64,000 nt of DNA, from positions 216,351 through 280,350 of the forward strand of contig DLST01000003.1 of assembly GCA_002500745.1 (NCBI GenBank). Direction: 5' to 3'. Each line of letters opens with the position of its first letter. Positions within the stretch are counted from its first letter, which is position 1. Both the position numbers and the translations under genes were made by a program. This document shows positions 1-7,847 of the stretch, piece by piece. Source of the stretch: Sphingobacterium sp. UBA7855 (GTDB lineage Bacteria; Bacteroidota; Bacteroidia; Sphingobacteriales; Sphingobacteriaceae). Under the pieces are notes generated by a model. The model did no database searches. It worked only from the letters and a program-made list of their open reading frames with translations, and was not told where the DNA came from.

Positions 1-63
1 CTTAAATAAGCGAATTGACCACAAATATTTATCAATTCTCAATTTTTCTGATGTTCCAGCCAT
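1..63 (-). CDS. S4-domain RNA-binding protein (Hsp15/HslR-like), 5' fragment
   Basis: Only the first 21 codons are in the window; the gene runs off the left edge. The reverse complement of 1-63 reads MAGTSEKLRIDKYLWSIRLF followed by K, which matches the start of small S4-domain proteins of the Hsp15 type (the LRIDKWLW..R pattern). Members of that family bind structured RNA, and E. coli Hsp15 recycles stalled 50S subunits. The gene is divergent from dapD. A well-formed promoter sits directly against its start codon, so the transcript may be leaderless. The family call is good for so short a piece, but the rest of the protein cannot be checked here. Confidence 0.7.
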   Translation of the reverse strand, partial: MAGTSEKLRIDKYLWSIRLFK

Positions 64-67
64 AGTA

Positions 68-97
68 CAAAAATAGCTATTTTTAGGACCATTACAA
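68..97 (-). promoter_or_regulatory. Bacteroidota-type promoter of the S4-domain gene
   Basis: On the minus strand TTG (97-95) is followed after 19 bases by TATTTTTG (75-68), an exact match to the -33/-7 consensus. The -7 box ends 4 bases before the ATG at 63, so the expected transcription start falls at or next to the start codon. The stretch from about 100 to 340 holds no gene or other structure that I can see. Confidence 0.65.
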
Positions 98-340
98 TCA
101 AAAGAAATTATAGAAAATCTCAATATACTGAGTTCAATTATCAAAATTCTCCTATTCCATCGCTCACCACCGAACACCAGCTCCTTACCGAAAGCGGATT
201 GTTAAAGCAATAACTGCATGCTGAATACACCTTTAAAACGTGAAATCGTTGCGCACACAGGGTCGTAAGGGTGAAGAGAGACTATAAATTCGTACGCTGT
301 TAGCATCTGTTAAGTATAACGCAAGGAACAATGGATAAAG

Positions 341-371
341 TTGCTTTTAAGTCCAACTTTATCTAAGTTTG
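341..371 (+). promoter_or_regulatory. Bacteroidota-type promoter of the dapD operon
   Basis: TTG at 341-343 and TAAGTTTG at 364-371 are 20 bases apart, within the normal -33/-7 spacing of this phylum. The -7 box lies 40 bases upstream of the dapD ATG, leaving a leader of roughly 35 bases. It probably serves all four genes up to folP, which follow with short gaps. Confidence 0.6.
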
Positions 372-411
372 TACATCAAAATAAACTAATTCAAATAAGC
401 AAAAAAATAAT

Positions 412-1230
412 ATGGTAGAGCCACTTAAAAAACTGATTGAGGAAGCTTGGGAAGATAGGCAATTATTAGAATATAAAGAATATACGGAAGCGATTCGTAC
501 GGTCATCATGAAATTAGATAGCGGTGAAATTCGCGTCGCTGAACTGATTGGCACCAGATGGCACGTAAACGATTGGATCAAGAAAGCTGTTATTTTGTAC
601 TTCCCTATTAATGACATGCGTGAAATGACTGCTGGGCCTTTTGTATTTCATGATAAGATGAAACTCAAAACAGACTATAAGCATACAGGCGTGCGTGTTG
701 TACCAGGAGCATCGGCTCGTTTAGGTGCTTATTTGGCTAAAGGGGTTATTATGATGCCTTCTTATGTCAATATTGGTGCTTATGTAGACGAAGGTACGAT
801 GGTGGACACATGGGCCACTGTTGGCTCTTGCGCCCAGATCGGCAAACACGTACATTTAAGTGGTGGCGTTGGCATTGGTGGTGTATTGGAACCTGTACAA
901 GCAGCTCCGGTTATTATCGAAGACAATGTTTTCATCGGATCAAGAGCAATTGTAGTCGAAGGTATTCGCGTAGAAAAGGAAGCCGTATTAGGCGCTAATG
1001 TTGTACTGACAGCCTCAACAAAAATTATTGATGTGACTGGATCTGAGCCAGTAGAATATAAAGGCTATGTACCTGCCCGCTCTGTTGTTATTCCAGGATC
1101 GTATACGAAAAAATTTGCAGCTGGAGAATATCAGGTTCCTTGTGCCCTGATTATCGGACAACGTAAAGAGTCTACGGACAAAAAGACTTCATTAAACGAT
1201 GCTTTACGTGAACACAATGTTGCGGTTTAA
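412..1230 (+). CDS. dapD: 2,3,4,5-tetrahydropyridine-2,6-dicarboxylate N-succinyltransferase
   Basis: DapD transfers a succinyl group from succinyl-CoA to tetrahydrodipicolinate, a step in the succinylase branch of lysine and meso-diaminopimelate synthesis in the cytoplasm. The 272-residue protein has the usual length of the family. An N-terminal helical part is followed by a left-handed beta-helix of hexapeptide repeats at about residues 100-220, including the conserved stretch VDEGTMVDTWATVGSCAQIG. The ATG at 412 opens the family-typical N-terminus (MVEPLKKLIEEAWEDR) and lies just behind a good promoter. It is the first gene of a probable four-gene operon. Nothing about it is unusual, and the identification is secure. 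Confidence 0.96.
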   Translation: MVEPLKKLIEEAWEDRQLLEYKEYTEAIRTVIMKLDSGEIRVAELIGTRWHVNDWIKKAVILYFPINDMREMTAGPFVFHDKMKLKTDYKHTGVRVVPGASARLGAYLAKGVIMMPSYVNIGAYVDEGTMVDTWATVGSCAQIGKHVHLSGGVGIGGVLEPVQAAPVIIEDNVFIGSRAIVVEGIRVEKEAVLGANVVLTASTKIIDVTGSEPVEYKGYVPARSVVIPGSYTKKFAAGEYQVPCALIIGQRKESTDKKTSLNDALREHNVAV

Positions 1231-1256
1231 ATTAAAATTAACATAGAAAATTAAAG

Positions 1257-1835
1257 ATGAGTGGATTCGTAGATCGGGAAGATTTGAATAAGGCCTTGGA
1301 AACGCTAAAAAATGGCGGACTAATCCTCTACCCAACGGATACAATTTGGGGAATAGGCTGCGATGCTACCAATCCTGAAGCGGTAGAAAAAGTTTTTCAA
1401 CTGAAAGGAAGGGATAAATCTAAAAGTCTGATAGTCTTATTACATAATGACAATCAACTGGCGAGTTATGTCAATGAGATCCCCGACGTCGCTTATCAAC
1501 TTATTGAATACACAGAAAAGCCTTTGACTATTGTTTATTCGAATGCCAAAAATCTTGCTCCCAATGCAATAGCGGAAGACGGATCTATTGGCATTCGAAT
1601 TGTCAAACACCCTTTTTGCGAGCAGCTGTTACAACGCTTTCGCAAACCCATAATTTCCACTTCGGCCAATATCAGCGGTGAACCTACGGCAAAAGATTTT
1701 GATGAAATTGCTGACACCATTAAAGCTGGAGTTGACTATATTGTCGCCTACGACAGAGACGTAACAACAGATGGGAAATCATCTACTGTCATGAAGCTGG
1801 ACCCAAGTGGTAAATTCGAATTTATTAGAAAATAA
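1257..1835 (+). CDS. Sua5/YciO/TsaC-type L-threonylcarbamoyladenylate synthase
   Basis: Enzymes of this family make threonylcarbamoyl-AMP from threonine, bicarbonate and ATP, the first step of the t6A modification at position 37 of ANN-decoding tRNAs. The 192-residue protein is a single YrdC-like domain without the extra Sua5 C-terminal domain. Visible family motifs are YPTDTIWGIGCDA near residues 26-38, the basic KGRDKSKSL segment that binds nucleotide, and STSANISGEP near 136-145. The gene starts 26 bases after dapD. YciO paralogues share this fold without proven t6A activity, so the exact role is less certain than the family. A second t6A synthase elsewhere in the genome cannot be excluded. 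Confidence 0.9.
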   Translation: MSGFVDREDLNKALETLKNGGLILYPTDTIWGIGCDATNPEAVEKVFQLKGRDKSKSLIVLLHNDNQLASYVNEIPDVAYQLIEYTEKPLTIVYSNAKNLAPNAIAEDGSIGIRIVKHPFCEQLLQRFRKPIISTSANISGEPTAKDFDEIADTIKAGVDYIVAYDRDVTTDGKSSTVMKLDPSGKFEFIRK

Positions 1836-1836
1836 T

Positions 1837-2316
1837 ATGAAAAAGATCTTTTTATTTCTTGTTTTGTCCATTGTCGCCACTCGCTTTTCATTCGGTCAGC
1901 AAAAAGATATTCCCGCAGCCAAGCCCGGCGTAAAATATGGGAAAGAAATTTCTGCTTCCAATGCGATTTCGGTGGCAAAGCTTGAAAAGGAGCTTACACA
2001 AAAGAATGCTTTCCATGGAAAGATAACGGGTAAGGTGGTAGAAGTGTGTAAGAAAAAGGGTTGTTTCATGACCTTACAACGTGACGGGGAAGAGCCTATT
2101 ACCGTTCGTTTTAAAGACTATGGTTTCTTTATGCCATCTGATATTGTGGGTAAGACGGTTGTCGTGGAGGGAAGCGCAAAGAAAAAAGAAGTTTCCGTCG
2201 CATCATTACAACATGCGGCAAAGGATCTTGGCAAATCACAGGCTGAAATAGATCAAATTACACAATCCAAAAAAGACATAAGCATTATCGCTGATGGTGT
2301 GTTGGTTATAAAATAA
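1837..2316 (+). CDS. DUF4920-like exported protein
   Basis: The function is unknown. I place the start at the ATG at 1837, one base after the previous stop. It opens a clean signal peptide (MKKIFLFLVLSIVATRFSFG, cut near residue 20), whereas the GTG further upstream at 1807 would overlap the preceding gene and bury that signal. The mature part is about 139 residues. It contains the paired-cysteine motif VCKKKGCFMTL with Cys71 and Cys76, followed by a beta-rich region with RFKDYGFFMP, which I recognise as the DUF4920 pattern found across Bacteroidota. The two cysteines could form a disulfide or bind a metal in the periplasm; that is inference. It is probably co-transcribed with its neighbours. 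Confidence 0.8.
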   Translation: MKKIFLFLVLSIVATRFSFGQQKDIPAAKPGVKYGKEISASNAISVAKLEKELTQKNAFHGKITGKVVEVCKKKGCFMTLQRDGEEPITVRFKDYGFFMPSDIVGKTVVVEGSAKKKEVSVASLQHAAKDLGKSQAEIDQITQSKKDISIIADGVLVIK

Positions 2317-2347
2317 AGTTGCATACGCTTAAGCAGTCATTGTTGCG

Positions 2348-3190
2348 ATGAAAAGATTCCAAACGTCACCCTGTCATTCTATACTAGTGAATGGCACCTT
2401 AATGACCTTCGATATGCCCATTATTATGGGGATACTCAATGTAACGCCAGATTCTTTTTACGATGGCGGCGATAATACGACCATCGAGCGTGCAGTAGAG
2501 AAAGCGAAGGAGCTATTGCTTGAGGGAGCGCAAATTCTTGATATTGGCGCCTATTCTTCACGCCCAGGCGCACCATTAATTTCATCACAGGAAGAAATGG
2601 ATCGAGCCCTCCCCCCAATTCGAGCAATTAAAGCAGCGTTTCCTGACGCCATTTTATCGATTGATACCTTCAGGGCCGACGTTGCAGCTGCAGCAGTCGA
2701 AGCAGGCGTTCACATTATTAATGATGTATCTGGTGGTACACTCGACGATAATATGTTTACTACAGTAGCCAAATACCAGGTTCCTTACATTCTTATGCAT
2801 ATGCGCGGTATTCCCGAAAATATGCAGGAAAAAACAGACTATACAGATATTGTAACGGATGTTGCCACGTTTTTGGGTGGGCGCATCGCCATGCTAAGAA
2901 GTATGGGGGTGAAAGACATTATTCTTGATCCAGGCTTTGGCTTTGCCAAGACAGAGGAACAGAACTATGAGTTGCTTTATCGTGTCAACGAACTTCATTA
3001 TTTCGAATTACCAATTTTGGGCGGAATATCCCGCAAATCCATGATCTATAAAAAAATCCAGATCACAGCCCAGGAAGCGTTAAACGGTACTACCGCTTTA
3101 AATACATTACTTCTCGAAAGAGGCGTACAAATTCTCCGTGTACACGATGTAAAAGAAGCGAAACAGTTGGTTGATCTCTTCTATTCATAG
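2348..3190 (+). CDS. folP: Dihydropteroate synthase
   Basis: FolP condenses 6-hydroxymethyl-dihydropterin pyrophosphate with p-aminobenzoate to give dihydropteroate in folate synthesis and is the target of sulfonamides. The 280-residue TIM barrel shows the family motifs in order: MGILNVTPDSFYDGG (residues 27-41), DIGAYSSRPGA, LSIDTF, INDVSGG, LMHMRG, DPGFGF, GISRKSM and a C-terminal RVHDV. In the second motif Ala-Tyr replaces the Gly-Glu of the enterobacterial form; I believe this is ordinary for Bacteroidota. It closes the dapD operon. In many Bacteroidota a diadenylate cyclase gene follows folP, but here a convergent PUL follows instead. Confidence 0.95.
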   Translation: MKRFQTSPCHSILVNGTLMTFDMPIIMGILNVTPDSFYDGGDNTTIERAVEKAKELLLEGAQILDIGAYSSRPGAPLISSQEEMDRALPPIRAIKAAFPDAILSIDTFRADVAAAAVEAGVHIINDVSGGTLDDNMFTTVAKYQVPYILMHMRGIPENMQEKTDYTDIVTDVATFLGGRIAMLRSMGVKDIILDPGFGFAKTEEQNYELLYRVNELHYFELPILGGISRKSMIYKKIQITAQEALNGTTALNTLLLERGVQILRVHDVKEAKQLVDLFYS

Positions 3191-3326
3191 ATTTGCTCTA
3201 TCTTCCTGCAAAGCATATCATCGGATTTTTACAGTGTGATACAGACTTTTCTTGTCTTCGTCCGATTGTTATATATGAATAGCCCAAAGGACTTAAAATC
3301 TATCAAATAAGTTAAGCTTAAATAAA

Positions 3327-3357
3327 AATTCCCGGGCAGAAAAACTGCCCAGGAATT
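3327..3357 (-). terminator. Hairpin terminator of the GH30 PUL
   Basis: A 13-base stem (AATTCCCGGGCAG with CTGCCCAGGAATT, one mismatch) encloses an A-rich loop. On the minus strand it is followed by a T-rich run (AATTTTTATTT). It lies just below the stop codon of the lipoprotein gene at 3375 and in the convergent gap with folP, so it may stop both transcripts. Confidence 0.7.
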
Positions 3358-3374
3358 CGAAAACTTGTCTTTTG

Positions 3375-4712
3375 TTACTTCGCTGCTACGGTTAGCACAG
3401 CCTTCTTATTGCCGGCAGTCAGATCCAGCGTGAAAATATAGGTCTTACCTGATTCTAATACTTTACCAGATTTGATGCCCAGATTACCAGAATCCCGACC
3501 GTTATTGCCATTCCCAATAAATACAATATCACTTGTTGTAGTGACGTCCGCACCTCCAAATTCACCACCCCATCCTTTTTGATGGAAAAATTTGAAGTTG
3601 ATGTTATCAGAATTTATAGACTCTGCGGCCTTAACCGTTATCTGATATTTCTTATTACCTAACGGAACCAAACAAAGCGCCTTATCTGTATTCCAGCCTA
3701 CCTGATTACTGGATACCTTAGGTTTTCCAATTCCTTCGCCAATAATCCAGACGCCACCAGTTCCGTCATCCTGTAGTTTTGCCAAATCATTGCCTGTCAT
3801 CGCCTCAACCACAAAGTATTTTAAGTTAAAGTCTGCGGTAACACGGTATTTTCCAGTTGATCCTTTAAACGATAGGGTTCCATCGGCCGCTTTGGTAAAG
3901 AAATCTGGATCGATCCACCAATCTTGCAGATCCGCAATCCCTTCAAAAGCCGTCGTTTTCCCTTGGGTCAGCTCGAGTTCAACTTTAGCATGTTTATCAT
4001 CCAGTCGACTAAACTGCGATCCATTGAGTAGTACAACAATAAACGGAGAAGCCTGAAATGTCAATGTATTAAATTGAATCGGATATACACCAGAAGTCGA
4101 ATTCGAGAATGGAATTTCGGCAGTAGAACCGAAATTAATAACATTATTGACCCAACCAAAATTCATCGCATTGCCTTGTCTACCTACTTTTGGCGCTTGA
4201 ATATAGCCTTTTACCTCAGCTGCAAAATTTTCTTTTGCCGCATATTGGTTGCGCCCGACCTTTTCCATGCGATAGGACTTGGATTCTGTGACTAAAGTCA
4301 AATATGGGAAGTCGGGTCTGCTCAGATTAATATCAAAAGATTGTTCCGTTATTTTTTGGCTAATATTCTGTAGGACAAACTTAAGGGTTGCTTTTCCATC
4401 GGGAATATCCTTCAGGAACGGAACATAAATTTTTCCAGCATAGTCTCCATTTTGTTTGGTACGGATAACGGTTTCTGTTACCTTGTCGTCTGTAAAATAT
4501 AACTGGGCTTTAACCGTAGAGAGTGCAACTTCGTTGTCGGAAACATGTACTTGGAATTCTAGGCTATCCCCAAAATTTGCGGATGAGATAGGTGATTTCA
4601 ATTCGATTTTAGGATCCCCTACCTGATAGGTATATTTTTCATCCTTTTTACAGGAACTCACTGCGCTAAGAGCAGCAGTTCCCAAGAGTATATTGATGAG
4701 ATATCTTTTCAT
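3375..4712 (-). CDS. SusE/SusF-like surface glycan-binding lipoprotein (DUF5125/DUF5121-like)
   Basis: This 445-residue protein has a lipoprotein signal with lipobox AVSSC and Cys21, then KKDE, consistent with export to the outer membrane. Immunoglobulin-like beta modules cover about residues 35-130. The rest is beta-rich, with a C-terminal part (about 330-445) that resembles the starch-binding modules of SusE/SusF (WIIGEGIGKP, then FKFFHQKGWGGEFGG). No catalytic motif is visible. It is the last gene of the operon SusC-SusD-GH30, 57 bases after the GH30 gene. From position and architecture I infer that it binds the glycan at the cell surface. Similar lipoproteins accompany GH30_3 enzymes in Bacteroides. 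The DUF number is from memory and less certain than the role class. Confidence 0.65.
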   Translation of the reverse strand: MKRYLINILLGTAALSAVSSCKKDEKYTYQVGDPKIELKSPISSANFGDSLEFQVHVSDNEVALSTVKAQLYFTDDKVTETVIRTKQNGDYAGKIYVPFLKDIPDGKATLKFVLQNISQKITEQSFDINLSRPDFPYLTLVTESKSYRMEKVGRNQYAAKENFAAEVKGYIQAPKVGRQGNAMNFGWVNNVINFGSTAEIPFSNSTSGVYPIQFNTLTFQASPFIVVLLNGSQFSRLDDKHAKVELELTQGKTTAFEGIADLQDWWIDPDFFTKAADGTLSFKGSTGKYRVTADFNLKYFVVEAMTGNDLAKLQDDGTGGVWIIGEGIGKPKVSSNQVGWNTDKALCLVPLGNKKYQITVKAAESINSDNINFKFFHQKGWGGEFGGADVTTTSDIVFIGNGNNGRDSGNLGIKSGKVLESGKTYIFTLDLTAGNKKAVLTVAAK

Positions 4713-4769
4713 TTGTTCATAATTTATGCGCTATCAATGTGATAGCGCTTAGGGTTTATCGTCCTCCAA

Positions 4770-6266
4770 TTAATAAGTCCAACGGTAAGAAACAACCGAC
4801 TTAGCTGGCACATCATAGCTAAAATGATGTTTACCGTCTGCGACGGTAATTTTACGGCTATCTCCAGACTCGTTTAACAGAACCACAGCATAGGTTCCAT
4901 CTGTATTTTGAAACGCCGTATAAACTAAGCCTTCGGCAGTATATCCAGAGGTGCCAATTCGTGTCGCTCCTGATTTGACCACTGAAGAAAGATGGCCAAC
5001 AATATAATAGTGCGAATTTCGTGTTATATTTTTATAATTCGCCTTACTGATATCTACAGCTCCATAACATGTCTGACAGCCGCCCTCACGATTCGGTCCT
5101 TTTTCGGTATCCAACATCAGATTCCAGACAATGACACCCTTACTCCAATTATTAACTGTGCCAATGGCGACTTCACGCATATCTTCCATCAAACGTTTTT
5201 CAAGGTTTCGGCCATCATTCCATTCCCCAATGGATGTTTCTGTAAATACCAGTTCTTTATCCGGACGTTGATTATGGATATCTATTAGCTCCGCTTTATC
5301 ACCACCATAGTTGTGGTAAGCTGCTCCCGCAAAGAATGCGGCTGCTGCCGGATCGTTATAGATCTTCACAGGGTAATCAGTCTGATCAGCAATATCATCA
5401 TAGTTATAATTATGATCAAACGCATAGATTTTTGTCGACAGGTTTGCTGCTTTTAATTGTGGCCCTAAAGATTGTTTTACAAAAGCTTGCTGTTCTTGCC
5501 ATGACATATAAAGCGACGCAGAGTTCTTCCTATTCAAAGGCTCATTTTGAACAGTGATGGAATAAATATTGATACCTTCTTTCTTCATTGCCTGGATCCA
5601 TTGCACGAAATACCATCCATAATCCTGATAGTATTTTGGATTTAGCTGTCCGCTAGTCCAGGAATCAAAAGGCTTTAGATCAGTCAGGTTGTTCACCTTC
5701 ATCCATTTCGGTGGAGTCCATGGTGAGCCCATGATTTTTATAGATGGATTGATAGCAAGTATCTCTTTAAGTACCGGAATGATATATTGGGTTTCTTCCA
5801 TCTGCATACCGAAATTTTCTTTCCCTTGCTTGTCCCAGCAGGTGTATTCACTCAACGAAAAGTCAGAACATCCAATAGCAATACGAATGTAATTCATGCC
5901 CATCCCATCTTTATCGGAAAAAGTCTCTGTAAGAAATTTTGTTCGATCTTCCTTACTCATTTTCATTAAATTATAGCATGTGGAACCTGTAATTGCTGCG
6001 CCAAAACCATCCATTGTCTGAAATTTCTTCGCTGGATCTAACGTGATTGTGTTGGGCGACATATTAAATTTGGAACTAAAATCAACAAAGCGTTTTCCAA
6101 AATCCAAAGACCGACTGCCTGTCGTGGTAAAAATGGTAACATCACCACTTTTTTTAATATCTTCACCTTGTGAAGGTGTATAGCTCTCACGGTTACAAGA
6201 TGTTGCCGCCACGAGACAGGACAACAAGAATGTATATATCATAGTATTTTTATTATTGCGTTTCAT
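4770..6266 (-). CDS. GH30 family glycoside hydrolase, probable endo-beta-1,6-glucanase (lipoprotein)
   Basis: A 498-residue GH30 enzyme with lipobox AATSC (Cys24), so probably anchored in the outer membrane. Family motifs are clear: MDGFGAAITGS (85-95), SPWTPPKWMK (181-190), VQNEP with the acid/base Glu242, and FTETSIGEW with the nucleophile Glu343. A C-terminal beta-sandwich (about 420-498) completes the GH30 fold. GH30 retaining enzymes include glucosylceramidases, xylanases and beta-1,6-glucanases. The order SusC, SusD, GH30, binding lipoprotein resembles the fungal beta-1,6-glucan locus known from Bacteroides thetaiotaomicron, which makes endo-beta-1,6-glucanase the best guess. No GH3 beta-glucosidase is adjacent, so short products would have to be finished by an enzyme encoded elsewhere. 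Confidence 0.88.
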   Translation of the reverse strand: MKRNNKNTMIYTFLLSCLVAATSCNRESYTPSQGEDIKKSGDVTIFTTTGSRSLDFGKRFVDFSSKFNMSPNTITLDPAKKFQTMDGFGAAITGSTCYNLMKMSKEDRTKFLTETFSDKDGMGMNYIRIAIGCSDFSLSEYTCWDKQGKENFGMQMEETQYIIPVLKEILAINPSIKIMGSPWTPPKWMKVNNLTDLKPFDSWTSGQLNPKYYQDYGWYFVQWIQAMKKEGINIYSITVQNEPLNRKNSASLYMSWQEQQAFVKQSLGPQLKAANLSTKIYAFDHNYNYDDIADQTDYPVKIYNDPAAAAFFAGAAYHNYGGDKAELIDIHNQRPDKELVFTETSIGEWNDGRNLEKRLMEDMREVAIGTVNNWSKGVIVWNLMLDTEKGPNREGGCQTCYGAVDISKANYKNITRNSHYYIVGHLSSVVKSGATRIGTSGYTAEGLVYTAFQNTDGTYAVVLLNESGDSRKITVADGKHHFSYDVPAKSVVSYRWTY

Positions 6267-6318
6267 CTGTTAGTTTTTTTTACCGTCCATCGGAAGGGAC
6301 TTCCCATTGTTAAATCAA

Positions 6319-7836
6319 TTAATAGCCAGGATTCTGAACGAGGTTAGGGTTCTGATCAATTTTTGGTTGCGGGATCGGCAAGCGGTAAGAGTTTTTTGTA
6401 AAAGGGTATACCTGCGCTTTTCGCCCAGCATCTTTTGCATAAACAGCATTCATAACTGACTCTACCTTGTCTAAGCGCACAAGATCAAACCAGCGCTGTC
6501 CTTCGAAGGCCAATTCCAGTCTACGTTCTTTCAAATAAGCATCCAATAAAGCATCTTTATTGGAACGTACCGCTGAAGATAATTTAGGCAATTTAACACG
6601 CGTACGGATTTTGTCTATAATGTCGGCAGCTCCAGATAAATCTGATCCCTGCTGAATTAATGCTTCTGCTTTCAACAGCAATAGATCAGCGTAACGAAGC
6701 TTAACAATACTATTAAATGCAGACCGCAACTTAAACATGAATGGATAGTTATTTGAAGGATAATAATTACTCCAGGTTGTGGAATAATAAACGATCGATT
6801 GGCCCAAACGAATTTGATCTCCCTCGTTCGTATAGGTCTGTATCAAATCCCGCGACGGAGTTACCCATTTTGCCCAGGTAAAGTTGTTATCATAATTGGA
6901 CAAATCACGTCCAAACATCCAGGTGGCCCAATTACCGCCTCCTGCTGTAAACTGTGCTTCTAAAATAGATTCTTTCGTATTCCGTTGCGCAAGATCCGTA
7001 TTGCTTGCGTTCATCGCATACAAATCTGAGTAATTAGCATTGAGGTCAAAGCCATCTGCAGTCAGGGCATCAACAAATTGAACGACTTTACCATAATCCC
7101 GAATTGGCTTTTCGGCATAGATCTTTGCCAACATAGCACGCGCTACAGATTTAGTAAATAAGGTCTTATTGCCGTTATTGTTGGCTGGTGCATCAGCCAA
7201 TCCATCTAGCAGATCTTTTTCGATCTGCTTATAGGCTTCTTCTTCGGTGGCTTGTTTTGGAAAATACTGTGGATAAACTTCATTGACATTATCTCCCGTA
7301 ATATCGGGTGCAATGGTGGTAATCACAGGGATCGATCCAAATATACGGACCATATCAAACATGGCCAATGCCCTGAATAGTTTTGCTTGTGCCTTATACG
7401 TTCTAATATCTGTATCGCTCAGCGATTTATCGGCGACACTATCCACATAAATGATCAAGCGATTTGCGCGTCCAACGTCTTCCAGGTATCTTCCCCAATC
7501 GCGGTCAACAACAGAATTAGATCCTTCAATAGAATTGTTCTCAAAAGGCAGAACTTCAGCTCCTGTCGTTCCAGCATAGGAATTGTCGGCGTGAGAATCT
7601 CCGATCAAGAGCAGGTCGAGATACCAATGCTCTTGCCTGTCTTTCATCTGTTGATATATTCCAGCCAGATAGGTTTCCACCTCGGCCCTATTTTTAAAAA
7701 CAACCTGTGTTCCTGTCTCTGTTTTACCCTGACTCACATCCGAATAATCCGAAAGCGGATCACGATTTAGCGAACAGGCAAATAAAAACAAGGAGCCCGT
7801 TAGCAAAGAAAGTGCGTTACTTATATATTTTTTCAT
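6319..7836 (-). CDS. SusD/RagB family nutrient-binding outer-membrane lipoprotein
   Basis: SusD proteins form the lid over a SusC barrel and capture glycans at the cell surface. The 505-residue protein has lipobox LFAC with Cys21, a helical TPR-like scaffold, and the C-terminal RagB/SusD signature: LRYADLLLLKAEALIQQG, then LKERRLELAFEGQRWFDLVR, ending in PIPQPKIDQNPNLVQNPGY. It starts 11 bases after the SusC stop and precedes the GH30 gene by 52 bases, so it belongs to the GH30 operon. The ligand is inferred from the operon to be a beta-glucan and cannot be read from the sequence itself. Confidence 0.95.
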   Translation of the reverse strand: MKKYISNALSLLTGSLFLFACSLNRDPLSDYSDVSQGKTETGTQVVFKNRAEVETYLAGIYQQMKDRQEHWYLDLLLIGDSHADNSYAGTTGAEVLPFENNSIEGSNSVVDRDWGRYLEDVGRANRLIIYVDSVADKSLSDTDIRTYKAQAKLFRALAMFDMVRIFGSIPVITTIAPDITGDNVNEVYPQYFPKQATEEEAYKQIEKDLLDGLADAPANNNGNKTLFTKSVARAMLAKIYAEKPIRDYGKVVQFVDALTADGFDLNANYSDLYAMNASNTDLAQRNTKESILEAQFTAGGGNWATWMFGRDLSNYDNNFTWAKWVTPSRDLIQTYTNEGDQIRLGQSIVYYSTTWSNYYPSNNYPFMFKLRSAFNSIVKLRYADLLLLKAEALIQQGSDLSGAADIIDKIRTRVKLPKLSSAVRSNKDALLDAYLKERRLELAFEGQRWFDLVRLDKVESVMNAVYAKDAGRKAQVYPFTKNSYRLPIPQPKIDQNPNLVQNPGY

Positions 7837-7847
7837 GATACAGACAA

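Noticed and set aside
100..340. Possible small gene or RNA between the S4-domain gene and dapD
   Set aside because: No frame with a start signal, no tRNA-like fold and no strong hairpin could be seen. It is treated as a divergent spacer.
7387..7770. 127-codon plus-strand open frame
   Set aside because: It lies entirely antisense to the SusD gene, whose protein sequence is clearly conserved. The translated product is of random composition.
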